Positions 18,738 to 28,707 of a stretch of 64,000 bases of DNA are shown here, in pieces (positions within the stretch are counted from its first letter, which is position 1; every line of letters begins with the position of its first letter). A program made the position numbers and the translations under genes. Location of the stretch: positions 1,178,001 to 1,242,000 of the forward strand of contig CAVWJS010000006.1 of NCBI GenBank assembly GCA_963755495.1. The letters run 5' to 3'. The DNA comes from Bog-473 sp963755495. GTDB taxonomy: Bacteria > Actinomycetota > Acidimicrobiia > Acidimicrobiales > RAAP-2. The notes under the pieces were generated by a model. That model made no database searches, had not been told where the DNA came from, and was given only the letters and a program-made list of their open reading frames with translations.

Positions 18738-19550
18738 CTACGTAGGCAGAAAATCAAGCAGCAGGCGATTGATGTCCGCCGGGGCCTCGAGCTGCATCCA
18801 GTGACCGGCTCCTTCGAGCCGCTCATAGCGCCAAGGACCCGAGACGTGGCTGGCCGAACCGACCATCTGCCCCTCGGTCAGAGCGGTGTCGCCGCTGCTC
18901 CAGATACCCATGGTCGGTGCGGGAATCAGGGGGAGGGAGACCGGCGGCGAAATGTACGACTCGGGCGGGATGTTGGCCCGATACCAGTTGAGCCCGGGCG
19001 TCAGCGACGCGTTGACTTCCAGTTCGGCAATCACCGCATCGGCATCGGGATGGCCCGCCCAATCGCGGAAGTTGGCCCAACCGTTGTTCGACAGCCATTG
19101 CTCCGCGACGCCCGGGAACTGAAACAGAAGCATGTACCAGGATTTCTCCATCTGTTCGTAGCCGCCGGCCCTAAAGCTCAAGGGGTGCCCCACCGACAGC
19201 GCGACCAGGTGGTCCACCCGATCGGGTGCGACCGCGGCCAGCGCCCAGGCCACGGCGGCCCCCCAATCGTGTCCGACCACGTGTGCCCGCTCCACGCCGA
19301 CCTCGTCGAGCACTGCGCCGACGTCGGCCACCAGGTAGAGAATGTTGTAGGCATCTGCCTCCGTCGGCTTGCCCGAGGCGCCGTAGCCGCGCATGTCCGG
19401 AACAATGACTCTGAAGCCGGCGTCGGCCAGGGGGGCGATCTGGTGGCGCCACAGCCGGCCTGAATCGGGAAAGCCGTGGAGGAGGATCACGGGACGCCCT
19501 TCTCCCGTCACCTCGTACTCGATACTTGCCCCTCCGCTCTCCGCGCGCAT
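18738..19550 (-). CDS. Alpha/beta hydrolase, epoxide-hydrolase-like
   Basis: A 270-residue alpha/beta hydrolase. Oxyanion motif LLHGFPDSGRLW, nucleophile elbow VVGHDWGAAVAW with Asp as the likely nucleophile, and catalytic His in GAGHWMQLEAP. The HGFP plus GHDWG pair is typical of soluble epoxide hydrolases and haloalkane dehalogenases. The frame opens at 19622, but GAGAGGA seven bases before ATG 19550 supports the shorter start. It follows the FAD monooxygenase, a sensible order for epoxide formation then opening (inference). Confidence 0.88.
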   Translation of the reverse strand: MRAESGGASIEYEVTGEGRPVILLHGFPDSGRLWRHQIAPLADAGFRVIVPDMRGYGASGKPTEADAYNILYLVADVGAVLDEVGVERAHVVGHDWGAAVAWALAAVAPDRVDHLVALSVGHPLSFRAGGYEQMEKSWYMLLFQFPGVAEQWLSNNGWANFRDWAGHPDADAVIAELEVNASLTPGLNWYRANIPPESYISPPVSLPLIPAPTMGIWSSGDTALTEGQMVGSASHVSGPWRYERLEGAGHWMQLEAPADINRLLLDFLPT

Positions 19551-19622
19551 TTGCCGTCCTCTCTTCTCATCGCGATCGTTCTTTTCCGGTTGGCGCTGAT
19601 CAGGTTCGTGCTGCAGCAACAC

Positions 19623-21041
19623 TCAGGCGTTGGCCATGGCGACGAGCTGTTCCCGCGACGGTCCGATCGGCTCTTCCTTACGCCAATCAGCCCCGTACTC
19701 GATCACCTTTTCGAAAATCCCCGGCCGCGCCATGACGTCGTTCGGCAAGTCAAGGACGCCGATGATGTCGAGGAAACCCCGCAAGACGTCAGGGTCACGT
19801 GAGCTGGCCGCCGCGAGCGCTCCGGACATCTGATACGCCGGGTCGTCTGATTCGTAGATCATCCCCTCGGCCGCGGCAGCCATCTCGCCTAGCCGGTGCC
19901 GGTCGAACGCCAAGGTGGCCTGGTACCAAGGTTCGACCGTATCGGCGGTCGCGATCGCAAACGCCTCGGAGAGCGCTCCTGGTTGATCGGGACCGGTCAG
20001 GCGCAGGGTGTCGCGCAACGTCTGGGCGTGGAGCATTCCGATCGACGCTCCCCTGCCGACGGAGGGATTCGTGCACGCCCAGGCGTCGGCCACGGCCAGA
20101 ATTCCCGTGGCCACCGGGACACCGCCGGGTCGCAAATTGCGGTGGCGGTCCTCGATTTTGGCCATGGTGACGATCCGGTCCTCAATCGGGTCACCTTCCA
20201 GCCAATGGGCCACAGTCGGGAGAGACCGCACGGCACGCACCCAGCGCTCCGTATCCCTGATCCCGAGAAGCGCCCGATCACCCGAACGGGCGATAAGGGT
20301 CACCGACCATGTGCCGTTGTCCGCGGGCAGAGTGAGAACGGAAATGGATCCGTAGGGCTGCAACAGTGGCCCGAGTGGAGCCGGCAACTGTCCGTCACGA
20401 GATTGGAAATGGCGGCCGAGGTAGATGAATCCGCTGTCTTCAACCTGCTCGTCAGGCGGCCGGGCTCCCAGCGCTTCCAACCACGACGGAAGGGCAGAGC
20501 GACGTCCACTACAATCAAGCACCAGGTCGGCAAGTAATTCCCGACCGTCCGCGGTCCTGACACCGCTGACATGAGGGACCCCGCGTATCGATTCGGGTCC
20601 ACTCAGCAGCCCTTCAACGGCCACGCCCCGCTGGAGGTCAAAGCCGGCAGTCTCCTCCGCCACCGATGCCACGGCGCGCTCGACGACGGCTCGGCGTCCC
20701 GAGAGCAACGTAAAGCGCTCGTCCCCTTCCCGGAAGCCGCCCCTCAGCGCATCGGGAATGCCCTGCAGCGGATTGAGGCGTATTCCACCGTCGCGTTCGA
20801 TCGCGGCCGCGACCGTCGGCAACTCCGCTTCGAGGATCTGGCGATAACGCGCTAGGAAAAAATGGGCCAATCGGAACTGCGTGACGCCCTTTCGATCCCA
20901 GCTCTCCCAGGCCCCGACGGGTGCGCCGGGGGCAGGCGCGGGATCACGTTCGAGCGAGGTGACCGTGTGGCCATCGTGGGCCAGGATCATGCCCAATCCC
21001 AAACCCACGACACCGCCGCCGACAATCAGGATCTCCGCCAT
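19623..21041 (-). CDS. FAD-dependent monooxygenase
   Basis: A 472-residue group A-type flavoprotein. Seen: the N-terminal Rossmann motif ILIVGGGVVGLGLGMILA with an acidic residue ending strand 2 (SLERDP), a central DG-like motif in LLADLVLDCSGRRS, and the FAD ribityl-binding motif AVADAWACTNPSVGRGASIGM. Resembles hydroxylases and squalene-epoxidase-like proteins. Substrate unknown. Lies 72 bases before the epoxide-hydrolase-like gene. Confidence 0.88.
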   Translation of the reverse strand: MAEILIVGGGVVGLGLGMILAHDGHTVTSLERDPAPAPGAPVGAWESWDRKGVTQFRLAHFFLARYRQILEAELPTVAAAIERDGGIRLNPLQGIPDALRGGFREGDERFTLLSGRRAVVERAVASVAEETAGFDLQRGVAVEGLLSGPESIRGVPHVSGVRTADGRELLADLVLDCSGRRSALPSWLEALGARPPDEQVEDSGFIYLGRHFQSRDGQLPAPLGPLLQPYGSISVLTLPADNGTWSVTLIARSGDRALLGIRDTERWVRAVRSLPTVAHWLEGDPIEDRIVTMAKIEDRHRNLRPGGVPVATGILAVADAWACTNPSVGRGASIGMLHAQTLRDTLRLTGPDQPGALSEAFAIATADTVEPWYQATLAFDRHRLGEMAAAAEGMIYESDDPAYQMSGALAAASSRDPDVLRGFLDIIGVLDLPNDVMARPGIFEKVIEYGADWRKEEPIGPSREQLVAMANA

Positions 21042-21107
21042 GCCCGCTCTCCTTCACTCGCGTCGCGAGCATACGGGTCGTCCCAGGTCCGGCGCAGGCT
21101 CCCGTCC

Positions 21108-21869
21108 TTAACGCTCCTGCTCGGTCGGGCGGATCAGGATCTCGCTGATGGCGACATGGCGGGGTCGGGTCACGATGTAGGCGATGGCGTCGGCAATGTC
21201 CTCCGCTTGCATCGGCTCGGCCGCGTTGAACTGGCCGCGCAATCCTTCGATCACCTCGGCTCGGTTGTGCGTGATCAACTCCGTCGATGTGGCTCCGGGC
21301 TCCATCAGCGAGATCCGGACGTGACGCCGTGTTACTTCCTGGCGCAAAGATTCGCTGAAGGCCCCCACGCCGTGCTTGGTCAGGTTGTAGACACCGCTTC
21401 CGTTGCGGACGACGCGGCCGGCTACCGAACTCACGTTGACCATGTCGGCCACCTGCCGCGGGCCATCCTCGGCGGCTCGCAACAGATGCGGCAACGCCGC
21501 ATGGGCGCAGTACATGAGTCCCAGTACATTGAGCTCGACCATACGCTGCCATTCGCTCACGGGCGCGTCGACGATCGATCCCAGCAACATGACGCCGGCG
21601 TTGTTCACAAGAATGTCGAGCCGACCGAGCTCGGAGACCGTTCGGGCCACGGAATCGACCGCCTGTTGCTCCTCGGTGATGTCGGCCTCGAGGACGATCG
21701 CGGTCCCCCCTTCGCTGCGGATGCGATGTCCCAGCTCATCGAGCCGGTCCTTGCGCCGGGCCACCAAGGACACGGTCGCACCTTCAGCGGCGAGAGCGAG
21801 TGCGGTAGCTGCCCCGATGCCGCTCGAGGCCCCCGTGACAAGTGCGACTGTGCCTGCAAGTTTCGTCAT
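21108..21869 (-). CDS. Short-chain dehydrogenase/reductase
   Basis: A 253-residue classical SDR. TGASSGIGAATA cofactor loop, NNAG, and the catalytic Ser (NVSSVAG) with YNLTK placing Tyr and Lys. RR in VARRKDR after strand 2 suggests NADP(H) preference. Start taken at ATG 21869, just before the first strand; a GTG at 21923 would add 18 residues. No strong ribosome binding site decides between them. Last clean gene before the indel-rich block. Confidence 0.88.
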   Translation of the reverse strand: MTKLAGTVALVTGASSGIGAATALALAAEGATVSLVARRKDRLDELGHRIRSEGGTAIVLEADITEEQQAVDSVARTVSELGRLDILVNNAGVMLLGSIVDAPVSEWQRMVELNVLGLMYCAHAALPHLLRAAEDGPRQVADMVNVSSVAGRVVRNGSGVYNLTKHGVGAFSESLRQEVTRRHVRISLMEPGATSTELITHNRAEVIEGLRGQFNAAEPMQAEDIADAIAYIVTRPRHVAISEILIRPTEQER

Positions 21870-21930
21870 GTCGCCAATGTACGCGCTGGCCTTGGAGGCG
21901 CCGTTCGTTCCAACGCGCGCCACGCTGGCG

Positions 21931-23757
21931 TTACTCGACGGTCACGCTCTTGGCCAAGTTCCGCGGCTGATCGATGTCGACGTCGCGCAGAAGGGCGGCG
22001 TGATACGCCAGGAGCTGCAACGGGACGTTCAAGACGATCGGGTCGATCTCGGGCTCGAGCTTCGGCACCAAAATGACCTCGTCGGTCAGGTCGAAAAGGG
22101 CAGTCGAATGGCCGATGGCGATCACCGGCCCACCGCGGGACTGGATCTCGTGGATGGTGGCCACGTTCTTGTCGAAGAGCTCGTCATCGGGGATGACCAC
22201 GAACGTCGGCAGCTTCGGGGCAGATAAGGGCCAGCGGTCCGTGCTTGAGCTCGGAGGCCGGGTAGGCCTCGGCATGGATGTACGAGACCTCCTTGAGTTT
22301 CTGGGCCGCCTCGGCCGCGACCGGGAAGCCCCGTACCCGGCCCACGAAGAAGGCGCTCGTCACGTTGCGATAGCGCGCCGCGATCTCTCGGGCCAGACCC
22401 TCGGTGGCCAGCACCCCTTGCAAGGCGGCCGGGAGGGCCTCGAGGGAGGAGATCAGGCGTCCCCCGTCGCCCTGCCCGAGGTCGCGGATGCGCCCGAGAT
22501 GGAGGGCCAGGAGAGCGAAGGCGGTCACGGTGGAGGTGAAGGACTTGGTGGAAGCGACGGAGATCTCCGGACCCGGCGTGCAGGTAGATACCCCGTCCAC
22601 AGGCACGGGCGATGCTCGAGCCGACCACGTTGACGATGCCCAGGACCGTGCCGCCCTTGCGGCGTGATCTCCTGGACGGCTCGCAACGTGTCGAGGGTCT
22701 CGCCCGACTGGCTGACCGCCACGTAGACCGTGTCCGCCTCGATGATCGGATTGCGATAGCGGAACTCCGAGGCCGGCTCGGCGTCGGCGGGAATCCGCGC
22801 GATGCGCTCGATCAGCTGGGCCCCGGCCATGGCCGGCGTAGTAGGCCGAGCCGCAGCCGAGGATCTGGACACGCCGGGTGCGCAGGATCTCCTGGGCGCT
22901 GAGCTCGATACCACCCGAGATGTGCCGTGGCGAACCGTGGCTCGAGCCGGCCCGAAAGCGTGCGCCGCACGGCCTCGGGCTGCTCGAAGATCTCCTTGCG
23001 GAGGTAGTGCTCGTGCTCGCCCTTCTCGTACGTGGCGGCGCTCCAGTCCACCGTCTCGACGCCCTTGGTGCGATCTGTGCCCTCGATGCTGAGCGTGCGG
23101 AACTGGTCCCGCTCGAGGACGGCGATCTCACCGTCGTCGAGATAGGCGATCTGCTGGGTGTAGCGGATGATGGCACCGACGTCGGATGCCACGAAGTGCT
23201 CGTTCTCCCCTATGCCGATCACCACCGGGCTGCCGTTGCGCGCGGCCACTATCTGCGTCGGGTTCTCCAGGTCGATGACGGCGATGCCATAGGTCCCTTC
23301 GATCGCGCCCGAGCGCGTCACGCACCGCCTCGGCCAGCGTCGGCGCGCCGGAAAGGGCGATGAGGTGGGCCAGGACCTCGCTATCGGTGTCGGAGCGGAA
23401 CGGGTACCCCTGCGCCAGGAGGGAATCTTTGATGGCCTGCGCCATTGTCGATGATCCCGTTGTGCACCACGGCGATGCGGCCGCTCGGGTCGGTATGGGG
23501 ATGGGCGTTGACCTGCGTTCGGGACGCCATGGGTGGCCCACCGGGTGTGGCCGATCCCGATGGTGCCCGAGAAGTCCGCCGGCGTGGTGGAGCGCAGCTC
23601 GCTGATCTTGCCCTTGACCTTGTGGATCTTCGAGCACGCCCTCGTCGATGACCGCCATGCCCGCCGAGTCGTAGCCGCGGTACTCGAGGCGGGCCAGGCC
23701 ATCGAGCACCATGGGCACCGAGTCCCGGTAGCCGACACATCCCACGATGCCGCACAT
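21931..23757 (-). CDS. glmS: Glucosamine-fructose-6-phosphate aminotransferase, nine apparent frameshifts
   Basis: Makes glucosamine-6-phosphate from fructose-6-phosphate and glutamine for cell wall synthesis. The N-terminal MCGIVGCVGYRD (Cys2 nucleophile), THGVP, the SIS-domain CGSAYYAG and SQSGETLDT motifs and the C-terminal QPRNLAKSVTVE end are all present, but spread over three frames. Nine switches, each equal to one extra base, are needed (near 23,630; 23,510; 23,440; 23,310; 22,930; 22,830; 22,665; 22,575; 22,205); removing them gives 605 residues, the normal length. An essential gene so damaged points to sequence error. Confidence 0.9.
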
Positions 23758-23760
23758 GCC

Positions 23761-24508
23761 TCAGTACCGCCCCGTCTTGGCCTTGGCCTCGTCGTAGACC
23801 GCTTGGAGTCTGCCAACGAGTTCTTCGGTGGCGGCGTGCACGGCCGAGCGGGAGACCCGTCCTCCCCCGGTACGGGCCGGCGGAGGGATGGCGGGGCCGA
23901 CGACCACCTGAATGGTCATGGGTTTGGGAATGGCGCTCCCCTTGGGCATGGACAGATCCGAGCCGCCGATGCCGATAGGCACGATCGGCGCTCCCGTGCG
24001 GGCCGACAGGAATGCGGCGCCCTCCATCAGATTCTCGATCACCGGCACCCTCGCGGCGGGTGCCCTCGGGGAACAGGACGAGGCACTGGCCCCGGTTGAG
24101 GATCTCCTCGGCGCGCTGCATCGCCTCGCGGTCAGCCGACTCCCGGTGCACCGGGAAGACGCCGAGGTAGAGGAGCAGCCGGCCCAGCCACTTGTTCTTC
24201 CACAGGGAGTCCTTGGCCATGAAGAAGAGCTTGCGCCTGGTGCACAAGGACGTGAACCCGAAGTCGGCGAAGGAGCGGTGGACCGGAGCCAGGATGACCG
24301 GGCCGGCTGGCCGGCACGTGCTCCTTGCCCACTACGTTGGGCCGGAACCACGAGCTCAGCAGCGCGTTGAAGATGGACGCGCATGATCCGGTAGGCCGAG
24401 CTGGCGGGTGGGCTCGATGGCGAACTCCTGGTGGCGCCCGGGCGCGGCGGCCAGCGAGGGCACCGGCTCGTGCTGCGCCGATTCGGGCTCGGACTCGGGT
24501 GTGCTCAC
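23761..24508 (-). CDS. plsC: 1-acyl-sn-glycerol-3-phosphate acyltransferase, four apparent frameshifts
   Basis: Adds the second acyl chain to lysophosphatidic acid at the membrane. The acyltransferase signature VHRSFADFGF (an HX4D-type motif) and FPEGTRR are visible in one frame, and ENLMEGAAFLSARTGAPIVPIGI in another. Four single-base insertions explain the switches; removing them gives about 247 residues. GTG 24508 overlaps the cmk stop as GTGA. The stop lies three bases before the glmS start, so both share an operon. Confidence 0.85.
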
Positions 24509-26466
24509 AGCCACGACAACACCTCCTCGACTACATCTTGCACGGTGCGGCCGGTCGTATCGAGGAGGTGCGCGTCGGGGGCCTGCGTGCAGGGGGGACG
24601 CGGCCCGGGTCGAGTCGATACGGTCCCTGCGGGCCACGCCGGCGGCCGACTCGTCGTGGCGCCGCCGGGCCCGTTCCTCCGGCGATGCTGTCAGGTAAAC
24701 CTTTACCTCAGCTTTAGGGAAAACCACGGCTGCCGATGTCTCGACCCTCGACCACTCCTCCACCGTGGGCTGTGCCCAGGCCCGCTGGCGCTGGACCAGC
24801 TGGGCTGCGCACGTCGGCGTTCGCCGCCACCACCGAGACGGCCTGCCCGACCTCGGGCGAGCGGATGACACCGGTCACATCGTGGCCGTCGATGACGACC
24901 CGCGGCGCCGACGACGATTTCGGCCCCGGCCGCCAGCGCCGCCACCGCGTCGTGGTCCTCGGGGGCGATGCCCCGTGCCAGGGCCAGGGCGGCGACGGCG
25001 CGGTACATCGCCCCCGTATCGAGCCGGTCGAGGCCGAGCTTGGCCGCCACGGCACGCGAGACGGTCGACTTCCCGGCGCCGGCCGGACCGTCGATGGCGA
25101 TGATGAGGGCCCGGGGGGCGGGGGGCTCGGTCCCGGTCAGCCGGCCGAGGTCGTCGGCGAACCCGGGATAGCTGGTCTCGACGGCGCCGAATCCGGTGAT
25201 GAGGCTGCGCTCCCCGGGAGCGGCGGCGAGGGCGGCAACGGCGGCCGCCATGGCCATGCGGTGATCGCCCCGGCTGTCGAAGCGGGCTCCGTGGAGCGGC
25301 GCGCGGCGCCGATGCCGGTGATCGACAGCGTGTCGCCTTGCGCGTGGGCCGAGGCCCCGAAGGCGGTCACCATGTCGATCACCGCCTGCAGGCGATCGAC
25401 TTCCTTGACCCGCAACTCCCCCACGTCGGTGAAGACCGTGGTGCCCCGGGCCACTGCCGCGGCGACGGCGAGGGCGGGGATCTCATCGAGGGAGGGGATC
25501 TCGGCCGCGGCCACCGTGGTGGCCCGAAGCGGCGCGTCGTCGACCTTCGTTCGTGGCCGCGATGACCGCGGTGCCGTCGGTCGCAGTGGTCACGGTGACC
25601 CTCGCCCCCATGCGCTGCAGAACCGAGACGTAGCCCAGCCGGGCCGGTCCCTGATAGATCCCCTCGACCTCGACGCTGCTTCCGGGCACGACGCAGCCGG
25701 CCACCACGAAGAACGCCGACGCCGAGGGGTCACCTGGCACGACGCGCGGCGTGACCGGGTGCAAGGCGGAAGGGTGGAGGGTGACGATCCGACCCTCCCC
25801 CCATGCCTCGACGGTGAGGTCCACGCCCGCCTCCGCCAGCATCTCCTCGGTGTGGGCACGCGTGGTGACCCGCTCGCGCACGATGGTCGGACCGTCGGCG
25901 GCGAGGCCGGCCAGCAGGATGGCCGACTTCACCTGGGCGCTGGCCACCTTGCGTCGTCCAGTCGATGCCGTGCAGCGCCCCACCCTTCACGCGCGAGCGG
26001 CGGCCGGCACTGCGGGCCCTGACCCTCGACGGCCGCCCCCATCAAGCTCGAGGGGCTCGGCCACCCGGTCCATGGGGCGGGCGCTCAGTGAGTCGTCGCC
26101 GATCAATACGGTCTCCCAGGGGAATCCGGCCACCAGGCCGGCCAGCAGCCGCATGGACGTCCCCGAGTTGCCGCAGTCGAGCGCAGTCGGCGGCTGGTGG
26201 AGCAGGCTCCGTCCGCCCGAGAGCGTCACGCTGCCGTCGCTGGTTGCGCTCGACGCCGGACGCCCATCGCCTCGACGGCGGCCAGCGATGCCGCCACGTC
26301 GGCGCCGTCGGAGAGGCCGATGAATCACCGAGGTACCCTCGGCCAGGGCGGCGAACAGGACGGCCCGGTGCGAGATCGACTTCTCGCCCGGCGTGCGCAC
26401 CGAGCCCCGGCACGGCACGCCACCCTGCACTACGAGGATCCGCGGCGCCGTCATGACAGCTCTCAT
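24505..26466 (-). CDS. aroA-cmk: Fused 3-phosphoshikimate 1-carboxyvinyltransferase / cytidylate kinase, about 12 frame switches
   Basis: N-terminal EPSP synthase (shikimate pathway): TPGEKSISHRAVL, LDCGNSGTSMRLLAGL and DHRMAMA motifs. C-terminal (d)CMP kinase: IAIDGPAGAGKSTVSR P-loop, LDTGAMYRA, and ARRRHDESA. The end of AroA (ETSYPGFADDLGRLTG) runs into the kinase P-loop in one unbroken frame through a linker of about 15 residues, without a start codon for a separate kinase, so this is a fusion. Elsewhere about 12 frame switches, mostly +1, break the frame; they look like sequence errors. ATG 26466 overlaps the tyrA stop as ATGA. Confidence 0.85.
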
Positions 26467-27564
26467 GACAGCTTCTCGGCCCGGCAGTGGTAGCCCTGGG
26501 CCTCGATGGCGTCGCGCAGGCGCTCGGCCTCAGCCGAATCCACCACCAGGATGAGGACGCCGCGTGGGCCCTTCGGCCGAGTGGGCGATCTCGATGTCGT
26601 AAATGCTGATGCCCCCATCAGCGGCCAGCGAGGTGATCTCGGCCAGAACGCCGTGGCGGTCGGGCACCGGGATGCGCAGCTCGGAGAGGTCGTCGGGGCG
26701 CACCATGCGTGCCGGGAGGTTGCGCCGGGCCTGGCTGGCCCGCTGCAGCACCCCGAAGATGGACTCGCGATCGTTGTCCGGCCACCCGGTCGCGCATGAC
26801 GGGTCAGCTCGGCCAGCAAGCGCTTCGAGGGCCTCGACGATCGGCCCGGCGTTCTCCGAGCAGATGTCGGGCCAGATGCCGGGATGCCCAGCCGCCACCC
26901 GGGTCATGTCCCGGAAGCCCCCGGCGGCCAAGCGCAGCAGGGCGCCGTTCTGCTCGGCCCCCACCGTGGCGGCGTTCATCAGCGTGGCGGCCACCAGGTG
27001 GGGCACGTGGGAGACCACGGCCACCAGGCGGTCGTGGTCGTCGGGCGTGAGGACGAGCACGTCGGCGCCGAGCTCGGTCACCACCCCCTGCAGGCGGTCG
27101 AAGGCATCGAGGTCGGTGGCGCTCGTTGGGCGTCAGGACCCAGACCGCACCCTCGAAGAGGTCGGGGGCGGCCCCGCGCAGTCCGATCTGCTCCGATCCG
27201 GCCATCGGGTGTCCGCCGATGAACCGGGGGTGATCGGCCGCTGCGACGATGGCGGTCTTGACCCCGCTGACGTCGGTGACCACCGCATCGTGCCGGCGCT
27301 CGGGCGTGGCCAGGATGCGACCGACCTCCTCGGCCACCGCCGCTGGCCGGGGTGGCGACGAAGACGATCTCGGCTTCGAGGTCGTCGCCGGCCCGATCGA
27401 TGACGCCCATGCGTGAGGGCCTCGGCGAGGCGCGCCGAGTCGGCATCGAGTCCGCTCACGTGCCAGCCGCGCTGGCGGAGGGAGAGGGCTATGGAGCCAC
27501 CGATGAGGCCGGTCCCCACGACGAGCGCCCGCGGGCGCGCCCCGCCGTCAGCCCGGGAGGTCAT
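26463..27564 (-). CDS. tyrA: Prephenate dehydrogenase with ACT domain, seven apparent frameshifts
   Basis: Oxidatively decarboxylates prephenate in tyrosine synthesis. The NAD-binding start ALVVGTGLIGGSIALSL, the DVSGVKTAI and FIGGHPMAGSE motifs, and SHVPHLVAATL are present; the C-terminal part (PDRHGVLAEITSLA) is an ACT regulatory domain. Seven +1 switches occur; removing them gives 364 residues, a normal length. The start at ATG 27564 lies inside the aroH 3' end (17-base overlap). Followed by aroA-cmk with a 4-base overlap. Confidence 0.88.
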
Positions 27565-27923
27565 CGCGGAGCCCTTGGGCACCGTGGAGATAGACGTGGT
27601 GGATTTCGTCCCTGCGTCCTGGTGGTGTTGACATGGAGCAGGACCCGGATGCACAGCGGCATGGCGCCGGGCACGGCGATCTCGGCCGCACAAAGCAAGG
27701 GCACGGCCCCGAACCCGATCTCCCGGATGGCGGTGGCCGGGAAGATGCTGGTCACGTCGGCGGTGGCGGTGAAGAGGACGCTCACGATGTCGTCCTCCAC
27801 CAGGTCGTTGCGCTCCATGAGCCGCAGGATGAGCTCCTGCGAACGCTCCGTCACCTGCTCGACGCTGTCGTCATCGACGGTGGTGGCGCCGCGCAGGCCC
27901 CGGACCATGAGAGGTGCAGACAT
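27548..27923 (-). CDS. aroH: Chorismate mutase AroH type, one apparent frameshift
   Basis: A monofunctional trimeric chorismate mutase of about 124 residues. Seen: VRGLRGATTVDDDS at the N-terminus, the ERNDL segment, and CIRVLLHVNTTR near the C-terminus. After NTTR the frame must shift by one base near 27,615 to read RDEIHHVYL and reach TGA at 27548. First gene of the aromatic amino acid operon aroH-tyrA-aroA/cmk-plsC-glmS. Confidence 0.9.
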
Positions 27924-28072
27924 GGCCGCTCACTCTACTGCGGAGGCTCGAGTTTGCCGGCCCGAAGAGGAACGAACGGCAACTCGACCGGAGCTGTACT
28001 CCCGACGCGGCCGAGCCCCTGATGGGTCAGTCTGCCATTGGATTTGTCGAGCGAGCATGTTTCTCACTAATC

Positions 28073-28101
28073 TTGACAAAGATGAGTGGTTAAGTCATAT
28101 T
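28073..28101 (+). promoter_or_regulatory. Candidate sigma-A-type promoter
   Basis: TTGACA at 28073-28078 (a perfect -35), a 17-base spacer and CATATT at 28096-28101 (four of six -10 positions). It would start transcription near 28108, about 70 bases before ATG 28181. The stretch is AT-rich against its surroundings. Confidence 0.6.
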
Positions 28102-28180
28102 TAAGGCTACACTCAGGTCCAGAAAGGACTCGAACGGGTGTCGGCGAGACGCAGACGCCCGAACGCAGCGGAAGGGTCTT

Positions 28181-28597
28181 ATGAGGCGACAGCAGAAAGA
28201 GCACATCAGACAGATGTTCAGTGCCCTGATCGGCGGCAGGGTTGACGACTTCCTGTCGGGCTGCTCCGACGATCTCGTGGTTACTGCCCGCGGTACGACC
28301 CCGATCCCGACAACGTTGACCAAGATCGACATCTACGACTGGTACGGATCACTGCAGGCCCTCTCCCCCACCTCGCTGCAATCGTCGGTGGAGGTTGTGA
28401 AGGTCGAGGGGAACAGCGCGACGGTGATCCTCCGTCACTCCTTCGGTCGCAACGGCATTGACTACAACTTGGAAATGCTCAATCTCGTTGAGTTTCGTGA
28501 CGGCCTCCTGGCCGCGTGGTCTTCCTATCCCCTCAATCTGAGCGAGTACCAGAGGGCGTGGCGGACGCAAGAGGTCGCCACTCTCGCATCGGCCTAG
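28181..28597 (+). CDS. SnoaL/NTF2-like protein
   Basis: A 138-residue protein with the layout of the NTF2-like fold: an N-terminal helix ending in ALIGGRVDDFLSGCSDDLVV, then alternating strands ending in NLVEFRDGLLAAWSSYP. Family members are ketosteroid-isomerase-like enzymes or ligand-binding proteins. GGAAGGG four bases before ATG 28181 supports the start. Single-gene unit between the aro operon and carbonic anhydrase. Confidence 0.75.
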   Translation: MRRQQKEHIRQMFSALIGGRVDDFLSGCSDDLVVTARGTTPIPTTLTKIDIYDWYGSLQALSPTSLQSSVEVVKVEGNSATVILRHSFGRNGIDYNLEMLNLVEFRDGLLAAWSSYPLNLSEYQRAWRTQEVATLASA

Positions 28598-28680
28598 GCG
28601 GAACTTCTTCATGGGGGTTCCTGACGCAGGGAGACGATAGTGACGATCACCTGTCATTGGTTCTTGCCCTGAATGAGTGC

Positions 28681-28707
28681 CCTCAGGTTGCCCTTAACCG
28701 CCTGAGG
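28681..28707. terminator. Hairpin between convergent genes
   Basis: CCTCAGG at 28681-28687 and CCTGAGG at 28701-28707 form a 7-bp stem that can extend through GTT/AAC inside the loop. It overlaps the end of the carbonic anhydrase gene and lies between two convergent genes, so it may terminate both directions. No T-run. Confidence 0.45.

Noticed and set aside
22200..27620. Programmed frameshifting to explain the broken operon
   Set aside because: About 30 sites without a shared slippery motif in housekeeping genes; sequence error is far simpler.
21931..27923. Horizontally acquired pseudogene island
   Set aside because: Genes are core, in normal actinobacterial order and co-linear with flanking core genes.
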